Assembly: GCA_902777005.1 (NCBI GenBank) | Contig: CACYSB010000005.1 | Location: forward strand, 124,001-188,000 | Direction of reading: 5' to 3' | Source: an uncultured Bacteroidota bacterium | GTDB taxonomy: Bacteria; Bacteroidota; Bacteroidia; Bacteroidales; P3 | Length of the DNA: 64,000 bases | In this document: piece after piece, positions 50,268 to 60,222 of the stretch | Layout: every line of letters begins with the position of its first letter | How positions within the stretch are numbered: the stretch's first letter is position 1 | The notes under the pieces: model-generated | What the model was told of the DNA's origin: nothing | Database searches by the model: none | The model's input: only the letters and a program-made list of their open reading frames with translations | Made by a program: the position numbers and the translations under genes

Positions 50268-53200
50268 ATGTACGAGATTACCAACCATCCCATTCTCGAC
50301 ATCCCCCAGACCGAGGAGGTCGAATTTCTATTCGAAGGAAAGAAGGTACGAGGCCGCAAGGGCTACACGATAGCCAAGGCGCTGCACGAGGCAGGCTATC
50401 CTGTTCACAGCCACTCGCTTCAGGGGCGCAACCGCTCGCTGGAGTGCGGCATCGGCAAGTGTGGCGCCTGCGAGATGCTGGTTGACGGCCGTGTGCGCCG
50501 CATCTGCATCACGCCTGTCGACGGTGTCCGCGAGGTACGCATCATAGCCCACGAGGCCGACCTCCCCGGCGTGACCTTCACCCCGCCGCAGCGTCCGCAG
50601 GAAGCCAGCTCGGTCTGTGTATATAAAACCACGGTTGTGATTATCGGCGCCGGTCCCGCCGGCCTCGCCTGCCGCGAGCAGCTGAATGCTTTCGGCATCG
50701 ACAACATGGTGGTCGACAGCAATCCGCGTATCGGCGGACAGTTCAACATGCAGACTCACCAGTTCTTCTTCTTCGAGAAGGAGAAGAAGTACGGCGGCAT
50801 GCGCGGCTTCGACATTGCCAAGACCCTCGCCGGACAGAACACAGACGGTATACTGCTGAACACCACGGTGTGGGATATCCTCGAAGGCTGCCGTGTGGCT
50901 ACGAAGAACTTCGTCACCGGACAAATGTCATACATAGATGCGCAATTCCTTGTTGTGGCCACGGGTGCCGTGCCGTTCATGCCGGCTTTCGAGAACGACG
51001 ACGTGCCGGGTGTATACACTGCAGCCGTGTTCCAGAAGATGATGAACCAGGAGCATACGCTGCTGGGCAAGCGGGTGCTCACTGTGGGAGCGGGCAACAT
51101 AGGCTACCTGACCTCCTATCAGGGCATGCAGGCCGGCGCCACCATCAAGGCTATCATCGAGGCCATGCCGCGCGAAGGCGGCTTCCCCGTGCAGGCCAAC
51201 CGTGTGCGCCGTCTGGGCATCCCCATCATGACGGGCTACACGCTGGTGCGTGCCATACCCAACAAGGACAATACCGGCATCACGGGCGCCGTGATTGCCA
51301 AGTGCGAGAACTTCAAGGCTATTCCGGGTACCGAGCAGGTGATTGACGACATCGACATAATAAATATATGCACAGGCCTTGTGCCCGACAGCCAGCTCCT
51401 GACCAAAGGCAAGGAGTTGTTCGGCCACCACGTGTACGGCGTGGGCGACGCGGTGCGCATAGGCGAGGGCACCAGCGCTGTGCTGCGCGGACGCCAGTCG
51501 GCCTACGAGATAGCGCAGGAGCTGGGCATACGCTACAACTACGATGAGTACCTGGATATCTCGCGCCAGTACATAGACTCGCAGCAGCACCCCGTGCGTC
51601 TGCTTGAGAAGCCCAATCTGCCCACCCCGGAGCGCATGGCTGCAAAACCTTTCGTGCAGCTGGACTGCCTCTATGGCTTTGCCTGTAACCCCTGCACATT
51701 CAGCTGTCCGCAGGGCGCCATCAGCAAGCCCACGACGAGCAGCACGCCAACGGTGGACTACAACAAGTGCATAGGCTGCATGGAGTGCGTGAACCATTGC
51801 CCGGGACTGGCAATCTTCGGCTACAACCTGGCCAAGAACTGGTGCTTCCTGCCCATCGAGTATGCAGTGGAGGACGGCGCCGAGGTCTTCCTGGTCGACA
51901 ACAACGGTCGCAAGATCGGTGAGGGCAAGGTGGAGAAGGTGCTCAAGAAAGACAACAAGACCAATGTGGCGCGCGTGTTCGTGGCTCAGGTCGACGGCCA
52001 GATGACCGACATCAAGGGCTTCATCGCCAAGGACCGCTACCCCGAGCCGCTGAATATGAACACGCTCCGTCCCGTGGACGGGGAGACCTACATCTGCCAC
52101 TGCGAGGATATCAGTGAGGAGCAGATGCTTGCCGCCGTTGGCGACCGCAAGTATATATCGGTTGACGAACTGAAGCACATTACCCGTATGGGTATGGGCC
52201 CCTGCCGTGGCAAGCGCTGTATAGCCCGTGCGCGTGGAGTGTTGAAAGCCCACGGCATCGAGCTTACCGGCGACGCCACGCCGCGTGCTCCGCTCAGCAA
52301 CCAGGTGACGCTGGGCGACGTGTACACCGAGGGCCGCAAGGAGGTGTATGTCTTCCCGAAGGGCAACGACGTGCAGCACGAGGAGGTCAAGGTGTTCATT
52401 GCCGGCGGCGGTATATCGGGCAGCGGCCTGTTCCGCTATTTCAGTGAGGCCGGCATGAAGCCGGTGATGGTGAACTGGAGCCGCGGAGCGTCGTGGCGCA
52501 ACATCGGCGGTGGCCGTCCGGCGTTCAGCAACCCCGACATCGCCGACATCGCGCAGCACAGCCACGAGATATTCAAGAGCATACAGGCGGTGCACAACAT
52601 CAACTACAAGCCCACGCACTATGTGAACCTGGTGCACGACGAGGCTACCTACAAGGCCCTCGACGCCAGCCGAGCCTGGAGCGACGCCTACATGATAGAC
52701 CGCAAGGACTTCAAGAAGGAGATTTCGCCGCTGTGGGACGACACGCGCGATACCTACAGCCACGCCCTCATTACGCGCGACTGCTGGCAGGCTACGCCCG
52801 GACGTGTCATTGACTATATCCGCGGCATCGGTGTGTCGCTTGGCGGCCGCTATTATGAGGACTGTGAACTGCTGAGCGTGTGGCGTAAAGGTGACAAGGT
52901 TGTGGCGCTGGTGCGCAACCACGAAGGCAAATACATAGAATACACGTGTGACCACTTCGTGAACGCCATGGGTTGGGGAGCTGAGAAGTTCACCGACATG
53001 CTCGGCATCGATACTGGTCTCTACCCAGTGAAACACCAGGCATTCATCACGCGCCGTCTGCCGATGATGGGCCCCAACGGCGGTGCGCTGGATATGATTA
53101 TCGACCGCCGTCACTACAAGGGCTTCAGTGCCGTCTATGGGCAGCAGTTCGAACATACCGGCCAGATTATCGGCTGCGCCAGCCCCGACACCGACGCTTA

Positions 53201-53510
53201 CGAGACGCGTCAGAATATCAAGTACAACAGCAAGGAGTTCCTCGAGATTGTCAGCCAGGTGTTTGCCGAGTGGCTGCCGGGCTTGAAGGAGGTGAGCTTC
53301 CTGGCCTGCTGGGCTGGCCGCTACACCGAGCCGCGCTATATAGTAGACCCCGAGGTGGGCCTGCTCACCGGCTTGCGTGGCCACGGTTTCATGCTGGGCC
53401 AGTATCTTGCCAAGCTGTATGTGGACAAGTACCTCGGCCGCGAGGTGCCCGGCTACATGAAAGACCTGGCCCTGAGCGGCCACGGCCTCAGCGAGAACGC
53501 GTTTAAATAG
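50268..53510 (+). CDS. Multidomain flavin/iron-sulfur oxidoreductase (sarcosine oxidase/HcnABC-like fusion)
   Basis: 1080 residues. Domains in order: a [2Fe-2S] ferredoxin with Cys60, Cys65, Cys68 and Cys80 (CGIGKCGAC); an NAD(P)/FAD reductase with GAGPAG at about 127-132; a ferredoxin-like segment with CIGCMECVNHCPG (about 505-517) and an incomplete CNPCTFSCPQGA partner; a BFD-type [2Fe-2S] module (CHCEDIS ... MGPCRGKRC, about 610-650); and a second, DAO-type FAD domain from FIAGGGISGSGLFRYF (about 708) to the end. HcnA/B/C and sarcosine or opine oxidase alpha/beta subunits carry these modules separately. Probably an amino-acid or amine dehydrogenase; substrate unknown. Monocistronic. Confidence 0.8.
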   Translation: MYEITNHPILDIPQTEEVEFLFEGKKVRGRKGYTIAKALHEAGYPVHSHSLQGRNRSLECGIGKCGACEMLVDGRVRRICITPVDGVREVRIIAHEADLPGVTFTPPQRPQEASSVCVYKTTVVIIGAGPAGLACREQLNAFGIDNMVVDSNPRIGGQFNMQTHQFFFFEKEKKYGGMRGFDIAKTLAGQNTDGILLNTTVWDILEGCRVATKNFVTGQMSYIDAQFLVVATGAVPFMPAFENDDVPGVYTAAVFQKMMNQEHTLLGKRVLTVGAGNIGYLTSYQGMQAGATIKAIIEAMPREGGFPVQANRVRRLGIPIMTGYTLVRAIPNKDNTGITGAVIAKCENFKAIPGTEQVIDDIDIINICTGLVPDSQLLTKGKELFGHHVYGVGDAVRIGEGTSAVLRGRQSAYEIAQELGIRYNYDEYLDISRQYIDSQQHPVRLLEKPNLPTPERMAAKPFVQLDCLYGFACNPCTFSCPQGAISKPTTSSTPTVDYNKCIGCMECVNHCPGLAIFGYNLAKNWCFLPIEYAVEDGAEVFLVDNNGRKIGEGKVEKVLKKDNKTNVARVFVAQVDGQMTDIKGFIAKDRYPEPLNMNTLRPVDGETYICHCEDISEEQMLAAVGDRKYISVDELKHITRMGMGPCRGKRCIARARGVLKAHGIELTGDATPRAPLSNQVTLGDVYTEGRKEVYVFPKGNDVQHEEVKVFIAGGGISGSGLFRYFSEAGMKPVMVNWSRGASWRNIGGGRPAFSNPDIADIAQHSHEIFKSIQAVHNINYKPTHYVNLVHDEATYKALDASRAWSDAYMIDRKDFKKEISPLWDDTRDTYSHALITRDCWQATPGRVIDYIRGIGVSLGGRYYEDCELLSVWRKGDKVVALVRNHEGKYIEYTCDHFVNAMGWGAEKFTDMLGIDTGLYPVKHQAFITRRLPMMGPNGGALDMIIDRRHYKGFSAVYGQQFEHTGQIIGCASPDTDAYETRQNIKYNSKEFLEIVSQVFAEWLPGLKEVSFLACWAGRYTEPRYIVDPEVGLLTGLRGHGFMLGQYLAKLYVDKYLGREVPGYMKDLALSGHGLSENAFK

Positions 53511-53522
53511 GATGAAAAAATG

Positions 53523-53548
53523 AAGGGCTTCCGCAACCGGAAGCCCTT
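53523..53548. terminator. Bidirectional terminator
   Basis: AAGGGCTTCCG / CGGAAGCCCTT around a four-base loop, TTTT on the right and an A run on the left. Lies between the convergent oxidoreductase and msrC genes. Confidence 0.8.
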
Positions 53549-53552
53549 TTGC

Positions 53553-53993
53553 TTAGAGCATTGTCACTATTTGTTCAAGGTAGTAGGCGTCGATGTCGTC
53601 AAAGGTGGCGAGGTCGCGGCTGTCGATGTCGAGGACGGCGATGATGTCGTCGCCAAGGAAGAAAGGTACGACTATTTCGCTGCGGCTCTCGCTGGAGCAG
53701 GCTATGTGGCCGGGGAACTCCTCGACATCGGGCACCACGACGGTGCGGCGCTCTTTCCATGCTGTGCCGCAGACGCCTTTGCCATAGCCTATATGCACGC
53801 ATGCCAGTGGCCCCTGGAACGGTCCCAATAACAATTCGTTGTTGACGACGCGGTAGAAGCCTGTCCACCAGAAACCGAACTCGTGGTGCAGCAGTGCGGT
53901 TACGTTGGCCATTTTGGCTATCATGTCGTTCTCGCCTTCGCAAAGGGCTTTTACCTGTGGTAGCAGGCTGTTGTAGTGTTCTTCCTTGGTCAT
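53553..53993 (-). CDS. msrC: Free methionine-R-sulfoxide reductase (GAF-domain fRMsr)
   Basis: 146 residues, single GAF domain. FGFWWTGFYRVVNNELLLGP, CVHIGYGKGVCGTAW, HIACSSESRSEIVVPF and VLDIDSRDLATFDDID are diagnostic, including the three catalytic/resolving Cys. Reduces free Met-R-sulfoxide with thioredoxin. Overlaps the GH29 gene by four bases, last of the operon. Confidence 0.9.
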   Translation of the reverse strand: MTKEEHYNSLLPQVKALCEGENDMIAKMANVTALLHHEFGFWWTGFYRVVNNELLLGPFQGPLACVHIGYGKGVCGTAWKERRTVVVPDVEEFPGHIACSSESRSEIVVPFFLGDDIIAVLDIDSRDLATFDDIDAYYLEQIVTML

Positions 53994-55249
53994 TTCCGGG
54001 CCTTTCCTTTTAGTTCACGTACGGTGGCGTAGGGCGCTTCGTCGGTGAGCGTTATGGCGTATTGGTGCTTGCCGTCCTTGCTTTGCGTGTAACGTATATT
54101 GTCTTCGCAGTAGGGGGCTAGCGGACGGGTGCCGTAGATTGCGTGGCCGTTCTTCTGCAGCCAGCGGCCTATCTCCTCCATGCGTTGCAGGGCTTCGGCG
54201 GGCAGGTTGCCGTCGGCGTCGGGACCGACGTTGAGCAGCAGGTTGCCGCCTTTGGCCACTACGTCGCAGAGCATGTGGATAAGGGTTTTGGTGCTCTTGT
54301 AGTTGTCGTTTGGCACGTAACTCCAGCTGTCGCCGAGGGTCATGCAGGTCTCCCAAGGGTAGGGGAGGAGGCTGTCGGGCACCTGCTTCTCAGGGGTGCG
54401 GTAGTTCTCGTAGCGTCCACCGACACTGCGGTCGACGATGATAAGCTGAGGGTTGTTTTCACGTGCCATACGTGCTATGCGCGGCATGTCGATATCCTGC
54501 ACCTGGCCGCTACAGCCGAGCCAAGGGCGTGTCTCTTCGTTGACACTCCATTCGGGACGCACCCAGCCACCGTCGAGCCACAATATATCTATCTTGCCAT
54601 AGTTGTGTGTGAGTTCATGAATTTGATTGTAGGTGTAGTCTTTGTATCTCTGCCATCGCTCTGGGTGGTCAGCTATGGAGTAATTGACGTTGCGGTCGGG
54701 CGTGGCCCACTCGTGGGCCCAGTAGTCGTCGTTATGCCAGTCAGGCTTGCTGAAGTATAGGCCTATCCACATGTTATTGGTACGGAAAGCCTCTACAACG
54801 CCGCGCGTGAAGTCAGTCTGTGCCGGGCAATCGGGGCCGCTGCTGCTATAGTCAGTATATTTGCTGTCGAACATGCAGAAGCCGTCATGGTGTTTGGTGG
54901 TGAAGACTACGTATCTCATACCGGCGTCTTTTGCTGCCATGGCCCATTGTTCCGGCCTGAAATGTCTGGGGTTAAAGGTTTTGTTGAGCGCTTGATAGGC
55001 TCGCTTGTAGTCCTCGTAGTTGGCTCCGTTACGGTTGATCCACGGTTCGTTGCATATGTTCCAGCTCTCCACTATGCCCCATTGCGCGTAGATGCCCCAG
55101 TGCATCATGAAGCCGAACTTGAGGTCTTGCCATTCGTTGATGCGCTGCAATATCATGGGGTTACTTTCGGGGATGCTGTCGTGCTGAGCCTTCGCGCTAC
55201 CAATGAGTCCCATTAAGCCTATTAAGCTTATGATAAAAGTCTTTCTCAT
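53990..55249 (-). CDS. GH29-family alpha-L-fucosidase
   Basis: 419 residues; signal peptide MRKTFIISLIGLMGLIGSAKA. GH29 landmarks: WQDLKFGFMMHWGIYAQWGI, MRYVVFTTKHHDGFCMFDS, and KIDILWLDGGW with the expected nucleophile Asp; LLLNVGPDADGNLP near the end. No C-terminal carbohydrate-binding or sorting domain, so probably periplasmic. Overlaps both neighbours (msrC and the GH3 gene) by four bases. Confidence 0.88.
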   Translation of the reverse strand: MRKTFIISLIGLMGLIGSAKAQHDSIPESNPMILQRINEWQDLKFGFMMHWGIYAQWGIVESWNICNEPWINRNGANYEDYKRAYQALNKTFNPRHFRPEQWAMAAKDAGMRYVVFTTKHHDGFCMFDSKYTDYSSSGPDCPAQTDFTRGVVEAFRTNNMWIGLYFSKPDWHNDDYWAHEWATPDRNVNYSIADHPERWQRYKDYTYNQIHELTHNYGKIDILWLDGGWVRPEWSVNEETRPWLGCSGQVQDIDMPRIARMARENNPQLIIVDRSVGGRYENYRTPEKQVPDSLLPYPWETCMTLGDSWSYVPNDNYKSTKTLIHMLCDVVAKGGNLLLNVGPDADGNLPAEALQRMEEIGRWLQKNGHAIYGTRPLAPYCEDNIRYTQSKDGKHQYAITLTDEAPYATVRELKGKARK

Positions 55250-57306
55250 TTTCTGTTATGATAGATGAATGTGAAGTCCTGTAGGTCGCGGTCGTCGCTG
55301 GAGAAGCCCACCTGCAGGGTGAATGGGGTGCCGTCCTTGGGTTCCTCCATCAGGCTAGTTTCGTGATTGAACTGGCGGAACCAGAAGGGGTCGAGCTCTA
55401 TCATGAATGGTTTGCGGGTGGGCTCGCCCTTAAGGAAGGTGACGGGGGCGAGGCCGACGAGTTGCTTGTATGGGGCCTCGGTGTCGTTGTCGTTTTTTAG
55501 GTATACCTGCACCACGGTGCTATGCACTGGTGCCTCGGGCACGTCGGTGTTGCACTGCGATATTATTCCTTCGACCGTGAAGTTAGCCTCGCTGACCTGG
55601 GTTTCATAGAGTTGGTAGAAGCTGTAGCTGAGGCCGTAGCCGAAGGGGAACAAGGGTTCAGAGGCGGGGTAGCGGTAGGTGCGACCCATCATGCTATAGT
55701 CGTTGAAGTCTGGCAGCTGGTCGGTGCTGCGGTAGAAAGTGACTGGCAGGTGTCCGAAGTCGTCGCGCTCGCCGAAGAGAAGTTGGCGGACGGCGGTGCC
55801 CATGTCTTGTCCGCCGTACCAAGCGACAAGCACGGCGTCGCAGTTTTCAATGACGTTCTCGAGGGCGATGGCACTTCCTGTGCAAAGCACTAGGACGATG
55901 CGGTAGCCCTGCTGCCTGAAGGCCTTGATTTCAGCCACCTGCTCGCGCGGCAGTTCTATCAGCGTGCGGTCGCCTTTATAGAATCCTTCCTTCTCAACGG
56001 GCAACTCCTCGCCTTCGAGTTGGGGACTGATGCCGCCGCAGTAGACCAGGGTTTTGCCATCACTGGCACTGAGAATCTGGTATTTTCCTAACTCATCGCC
56101 GATGGTGATGGTATGCTCTGGTGTGCCGTTGTAGTTGCCAAGTGGCATCATACTGTCGTAGGCATTGGGTCCTTCGAGGCGGAGGAACTCATTCTTCTTG
56201 AGCGGTAGCACGCCGTTGTTTTTCAGTAGTACCATGCTTTGGGCGGCTATGCTTGCCGGATCGGTGTGGACAACCTTGACCGTTTTAAGGTTATGGCTAG
56301 TCACAGCCAGACGTACCTTCAATAGACGTCTTACGTGCTCGTCCACCTTGCTTCCCGGCACCAGCCCCTGCTGCACAGCCTCGCGGAGGGCAGGGAGACC
56401 GCTGCCACATTCGAGGTCCACCTCGCGGCCGAAGGCATCGCCATAGGCCGCGGCGGCAGTGGCGTGGGTGCGGTGGCGCGGGATAACAGTGTCGGTATCG
56501 TAGGCGTCGTTCAAGGCCCAGCAATCGGTGACGAGGATACCGTCGTACTGCCATTCATTGCGTAAGATGTCGAATAGGCGGCGGTTAGTGCAGCACGGCT
56601 CACCGTTGAGCCTATTATATCCGCACATTACTTGCGATACATTGCTATGCTTAATGATATATTCGAAGGCCGGTAGGTAGGTGGTTCGCAGGTCGCGCTC
56701 GCTGACACGGCTGTCGAACTCATGACGCACGCCTTCAGGCCCACTGTGCACGGCGAAATGCTTAAGGCATGCAGCAGTATGTTCACCTTGCAGTCCTTCC
56801 ACGCAAGCAAGCCCCATCATGGCGGTGAGGTATGGGTCTTCGCCGTATGTCTCCATGCCGCGTCCCCAGCGCGGGTCGCGGAAGATATTGATATTTGGTG
56901 TAAAGAATGTCAGCCCTGTGTAGTCGCTATAGTTGCCGGTGTCCTGAGCGACACAATATTTCATATGAGCCTCTTTTGCTATGTCGCTAAATACGTAACG
57001 AACCAGAGTAGGGTTGAATGTTGCAGCCAAGGCGATAGGCATTGGATATACGGTGGCCAGGCCTGCTCGTCCTACGCCATGTAGCGCTTCGTTCCACCAG
57101 CTGTATGGTTTCAGTCCTACACGTTCGATAGCGGGGTTCTGGTGTACCATGAGCGAGAGTTTCTCGTCGAGCGTAAGATTGTTTATGAGCCACTCCACAC
57201 GCTCTTCAAGGCTCTTTGTGGTATCCTGCCAGGGAAAAGTCTGTGCTGCCGTGCTATGGTACAGCATTGCAATCATAGCGGTTGCCAGTATGATGTGCTT
57301 TTTCAT
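55246..57306 (-). CDS. GH3-family glycoside hydrolase (beta-glucosidase/xylosidase type)
   Basis: 686 residues; signal peptide MKKHIILATAMIAMLYHSTA. N-terminal barrel with SWWNEALHGVGR, RDPRWGRGMETYGEDPYL and the nucleophile Asp in ILVTDCWALNDAY. Middle GH3-C domain (SMVLLKNNGVLPLKKNE), C-terminal part with FPFGYGLSYSFYQL; the final domain is short. With the GH29 fucosidase it suggests processing of a beta-linked, fucosylated glycan. Linkage preference is not deducible. No SusC/SusD pair or regulator is near. Confidence 0.88.
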   Translation of the reverse strand: MKKHIILATAMIAMLYHSTAAQTFPWQDTTKSLEERVEWLINNLTLDEKLSLMVHQNPAIERVGLKPYSWWNEALHGVGRAGLATVYPMPIALAATFNPTLVRYVFSDIAKEAHMKYCVAQDTGNYSDYTGLTFFTPNINIFRDPRWGRGMETYGEDPYLTAMMGLACVEGLQGEHTAACLKHFAVHSGPEGVRHEFDSRVSERDLRTTYLPAFEYIIKHSNVSQVMCGYNRLNGEPCCTNRRLFDILRNEWQYDGILVTDCWALNDAYDTDTVIPRHRTHATAAAAYGDAFGREVDLECGSGLPALREAVQQGLVPGSKVDEHVRRLLKVRLAVTSHNLKTVKVVHTDPASIAAQSMVLLKNNGVLPLKKNEFLRLEGPNAYDSMMPLGNYNGTPEHTITIGDELGKYQILSASDGKTLVYCGGISPQLEGEELPVEKEGFYKGDRTLIELPREQVAEIKAFRQQGYRIVLVLCTGSAIALENVIENCDAVLVAWYGGQDMGTAVRQLLFGERDDFGHLPVTFYRSTDQLPDFNDYSMMGRTYRYPASEPLFPFGYGLSYSFYQLYETQVSEANFTVEGIISQCNTDVPEAPVHSTVVQVYLKNDNDTEAPYKQLVGLAPVTFLKGEPTRKPFMIELDPFWFRQFNHETSLMEEPKDGTPFTLQVGFSSDDRDLQDFTFIYHNRK

Positions 57307-58313
57307 GCCAAGTTTTTGTTTGTGCTGTATTTGCGCCAGCGCTCAAGGAGCACCCGCATGTCGTCCGGCAACGGGCTTTCGAAGTGCATGTGCTTGCCTG
57401 TCCTTGGATGCTCAAAGCCTAGGATGCGAGCATGTAGCGCCTGCCGCGGACAAGATTCGAAGCAGTTCTCCACGAACTGCTTGTAGCGGCTGAATGTGGT
57501 GCCTTTGAGTATGGCGTCACCGCCATATGAGGCATCGCAGAACAGCGGATGCCCTATGTACTTCATGTGGGCGCGAATCTGGTGCGTGCGGCCGGTCTCG
57601 AGAACGCACTCGACGAGGGTGACGTATCCGAAACGCTCCAGCACATGCCAATGGGTTACTGCATGCTTGCCATGCTCCTCATCGCAGACGGTCATGATGC
57701 GGCGGTCCTTCGGTGAGCGTGCCAGATTGCCTACAATTGTGCCGTCGTCCTCGTCGAAGTCGCCCCACACCAAGGCGTTGTATTTGCGCTCTATGGTGTG
57801 GTCGAAGAACTGCTTGGCAAGCACTACCTGTGCCTCCTCGGTCTTGGCAACGAGTAGCAGACCAGAGGTGTCTTTGTCGATGCGGTGTACGAGATATGGG
57901 GATGCTTTGTCACCGAGGTAGTAGAGTAGGCCGTTGACCAATGTGCCGGTCCAATTGCCAACGCCAGGGTGCACCACCATACCCGCAGGCTTGTCTATTA
58001 CCAGCACATCGTCATCCTCATATACCACTGGGATGTCCATCTCCTCCGGCTCCATCTCGAACTCATGCGGCGGCTCCGGCAGCAGCACCGTGATGACATC
58101 TTGTGGCTTCACCTTGTAACTCGGCTTGGCGGACTTGTCATTCACCTGTATACAGCCAGCCTTGGCTGCGGCCTGTATCTTGGTGCGCGACACTCCCCCG
58201 AGGCGCATTTGCAGGTATATATCGAGCCGCAGGCTTTCCTGCCCTCGGTCAACGGTGAAGCGGTGGTGTTCGTACAGCTCTTGCTGTTCTATTTCTACAA
58301 ACTCTTCGTCCAT
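57303..58313 (-). CDS. RluD-family 23S rRNA/tRNA pseudouridine synthase
   Basis: 336 residues from the ATG at 58313 (MDEEFVEIEQQELYEHHRFT); the longer upstream frame is discarded because it would extend into the T9SS cargo gene. S4 domain at about 25-85 (RLDIYLQMRLGGVSRTKIQA). Catalytic motif LVHRIDKDTSGLLLVAKT with Asp near 165; CVLETGRTHQIRAHMKYIGH. Usual RluD length. Gene order PASTA protein, cargo, rluD places it in an envelope-linked operon. Confidence 0.92.
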   Translation of the reverse strand: MDEEFVEIEQQELYEHHRFTVDRGQESLRLDIYLQMRLGGVSRTKIQAAAKAGCIQVNDKSAKPSYKVKPQDVITVLLPEPPHEFEMEPEEMDIPVVYEDDDVLVIDKPAGMVVHPGVGNWTGTLVNGLLYYLGDKASPYLVHRIDKDTSGLLLVAKTEEAQVVLAKQFFDHTIERKYNALVWGDFDEDDGTIVGNLARSPKDRRIMTVCDEEHGKHAVTHWHVLERFGYVTLVECVLETGRTHQIRAHMKYIGHPLFCDASYGGDAILKGTTFSRYKQFVENCFESCPRQALHARILGFEHPRTGKHMHFESPLPDDMRVLLERWRKYSTNKNLA

Positions 58314-58318
58314 GGGCT

Positions 58319-60205
58319 TTAGTGTCTGATGATGAGTTTGGCGGTATGCAGTGTTCCTGTAGGTGTGATGATTCTTACCATGTAGATGCCGTCGGGTAGG
58401 CATGAAGTGTTGATGCTATCTTCACTTCCGCTGAGTACTTTCCTGCCACTGATGTCGTAGACAGTGACCTTGCTGCCTTTTGGAAGGCCATCTATGCGAA
58501 CCTCTCTATCGGCCGGATTGGGGTATAGCGTCGGTACCACTTCTGTAGTTTCGGGTGTGGTAATGCCAACTATGGCCGACTGGCCGAAACATGGGCGCAT
58601 CATCAATGATCCGCTAAGGAAACTTTGCTGCCAGGTGTCCGATGTGTAGTAGTATATTCGGTCGGCGCTGTTGAAGCTGCGGTCGAAGCCTATGTTGATA
58701 TATTCGTTGCTTTCCTGCGTGAAACCTATGAAAATGCTGCCGTCTACCACCACGCCGTGCTCCAGCAGGTAGCGGTGGAATGCCCCTCTCTCTCCGGTCA
58801 GTGCTCCGCTGTCCGGTATTATTGGTAGGCGTGCTATCTGGTCAGAGTATAGTATTGTACCGGGCAGGCCCTCCTCAGAGCGCCATATGGTTAGGCGGAA
58901 ACGTATGGCGCAGTTGGCGCACTCGAAGGTGTGGTTGAAGGCCATGTCTATGGCGGTCAGTGTGTCGGCGGTGTTCAGGTCGAACCGGTAGGCCAGCATT
59001 AAGGAGGCAGCCGTCGAGGTGAGGCCATAACCGTTTTCCGCTGTGCCGTCGTCGTAGGCATAGTAGTCGTAGAAGTGCTGGCTATAGCGCACAGTGTCGT
59101 TCTGTTGGTAGTCGTCTCCTGTGGCTCCCTCGCGCACGTTGTGCACAATGGTGTATGTCGTTGGCGTGTCGCTCTGCGGGAAAGTGTAGCCCACTTGCGG
59201 CCTGGCATGAACTGGCGCTGTCTGGTATCCTTCCGCAGGTGCGTTCTGGTAGCCGCCGTCGTATGTGTACATTACAGTACCGGCGCTGTCCAACACGCTG
59301 TAGCTGTAGTATGATGCTATGGGCGACGAGTATAGGTTGGTGATGGTCATGCTCAGCGACTGTGCCATCTCGCTGGTACGGTATTGACGTGCCGGCATAG
59401 CGCGGTAGTTTTTAAGCATAGTGGGCGCCGGATTGACGAAGGCAATATCGCGGAACATAGGTACACTGTCGATGCGGCGGCCACGGTCCATCATCACATA
59501 GTCTATGTTCCACTGGTCCACGTTCCCCATCATGCCGTTTTTGCCATTGTTCTCCAGCGAGCAGTGGTTACGGAAGCGGAATCGGAAGAGCGAGTCAAAG
59601 TATATGCTGTCGGTGATGGCAATAGCTACATATTGCCATTTATGGCCTGTCTCTTCCATTAGCTGTGCAGCATTGGTGCCGCCTCGCGACCACACAGTGA
59701 GCCATGTGCTGTCGACGGCGCTGTAGAAGTCAAGGAACAGAGAGTCTGGAGGGTTGGGGGTATCGCCAACCATCTCCCACGGATGCATGCCGTCGCCGCC
59801 AGGCAGGTAGTAGAAGCTTATTACGACCGAGTCGGTGCTGTCGAGGCCGTCAAGGCGTATGGGCAGCGACGTGGCGGTGTCGGCCCCGAAAGGGCTTGTC
59901 GACGCATGTTCATACAGGAAGCCGTCGGCGTCGAGGGCGTCGAGGGTCATCACGCCAATTGTCGGCGGTAAAAGCCCGTAGCCTGTGCCCACGTAGGCTC
60001 CGCCAGGGATCCACTGGCGGCTGGTGGGAGCACCCTGGTAGTCTGAGAAGTCGTCGAAGAAAGGCAGGCTGAGGCTTGCCGCGCTCTTGGACGCCGCCGC
60101 AGGCCTCTGCTGCCAGCGTCCTGCAGGCACAAGCATTTCCTGTGCCCCAGCTGTGGCACATAGGGCTATAAGTCCAACCAATAGTATATGTTTAAAACTT
60201 ACCAC
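58319..60205 (-). CDS. Secreted protein with T9SS type A sorting domain
   Basis: 628 residues; signal peptide at about 1-21 (ending ATAGA). The body is beta-rich without a recognised catalytic domain (LPFFDDFSDYQGAPTSRQWI, RFRNHCSLENNGKNGMMGNV). The last 75 residues (TLYPNPADREVRIDGLPKGS ... GIYMVRIITPTG) form a C-terminal T9SS sorting domain. Exported by the machinery at 38-45 kb and probably surface-attached. It lies in a conserved-looking place between the PASTA and rluD genes. Confidence 0.82.
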   Translation of the reverse strand: MVSFKHILLVGLIALCATAGAQEMLVPAGRWQQRPAAASKSAASLSLPFFDDFSDYQGAPTSRQWIPGGAYVGTGYGLLPPTIGVMTLDALDADGFLYEHASTSPFGADTATSLPIRLDGLDSTDSVVISFYYLPGGDGMHPWEMVGDTPNPPDSLFLDFYSAVDSTWLTVWSRGGTNAAQLMEETGHKWQYVAIAITDSIYFDSLFRFRFRNHCSLENNGKNGMMGNVDQWNIDYVMMDRGRRIDSVPMFRDIAFVNPAPTMLKNYRAMPARQYRTSEMAQSLSMTITNLYSSPIASYYSYSVLDSAGTVMYTYDGGYQNAPAEGYQTAPVHARPQVGYTFPQSDTPTTYTIVHNVREGATGDDYQQNDTVRYSQHFYDYYAYDDGTAENGYGLTSTAASLMLAYRFDLNTADTLTAIDMAFNHTFECANCAIRFRLTIWRSEEGLPGTILYSDQIARLPIIPDSGALTGERGAFHRYLLEHGVVVDGSIFIGFTQESNEYINIGFDRSFNSADRIYYYTSDTWQQSFLSGSLMMRPCFGQSAIVGITTPETTEVVPTLYPNPADREVRIDGLPKGSKVTVYDISGRKVLSGSEDSINTSCLPDGIYMVRIITPTGTLHTAKLIIRH

Positions 60206-60222
60206 TTCTCACTTAACACAGT

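Noticed and set aside
50928..53483. Very long minus-strand open frame opposite the oxidoreductase gene
   Set aside because: It mirrors a GC-rich real gene with clear cofactor motifs; its His/Val/Ala-rich translation matches no family.
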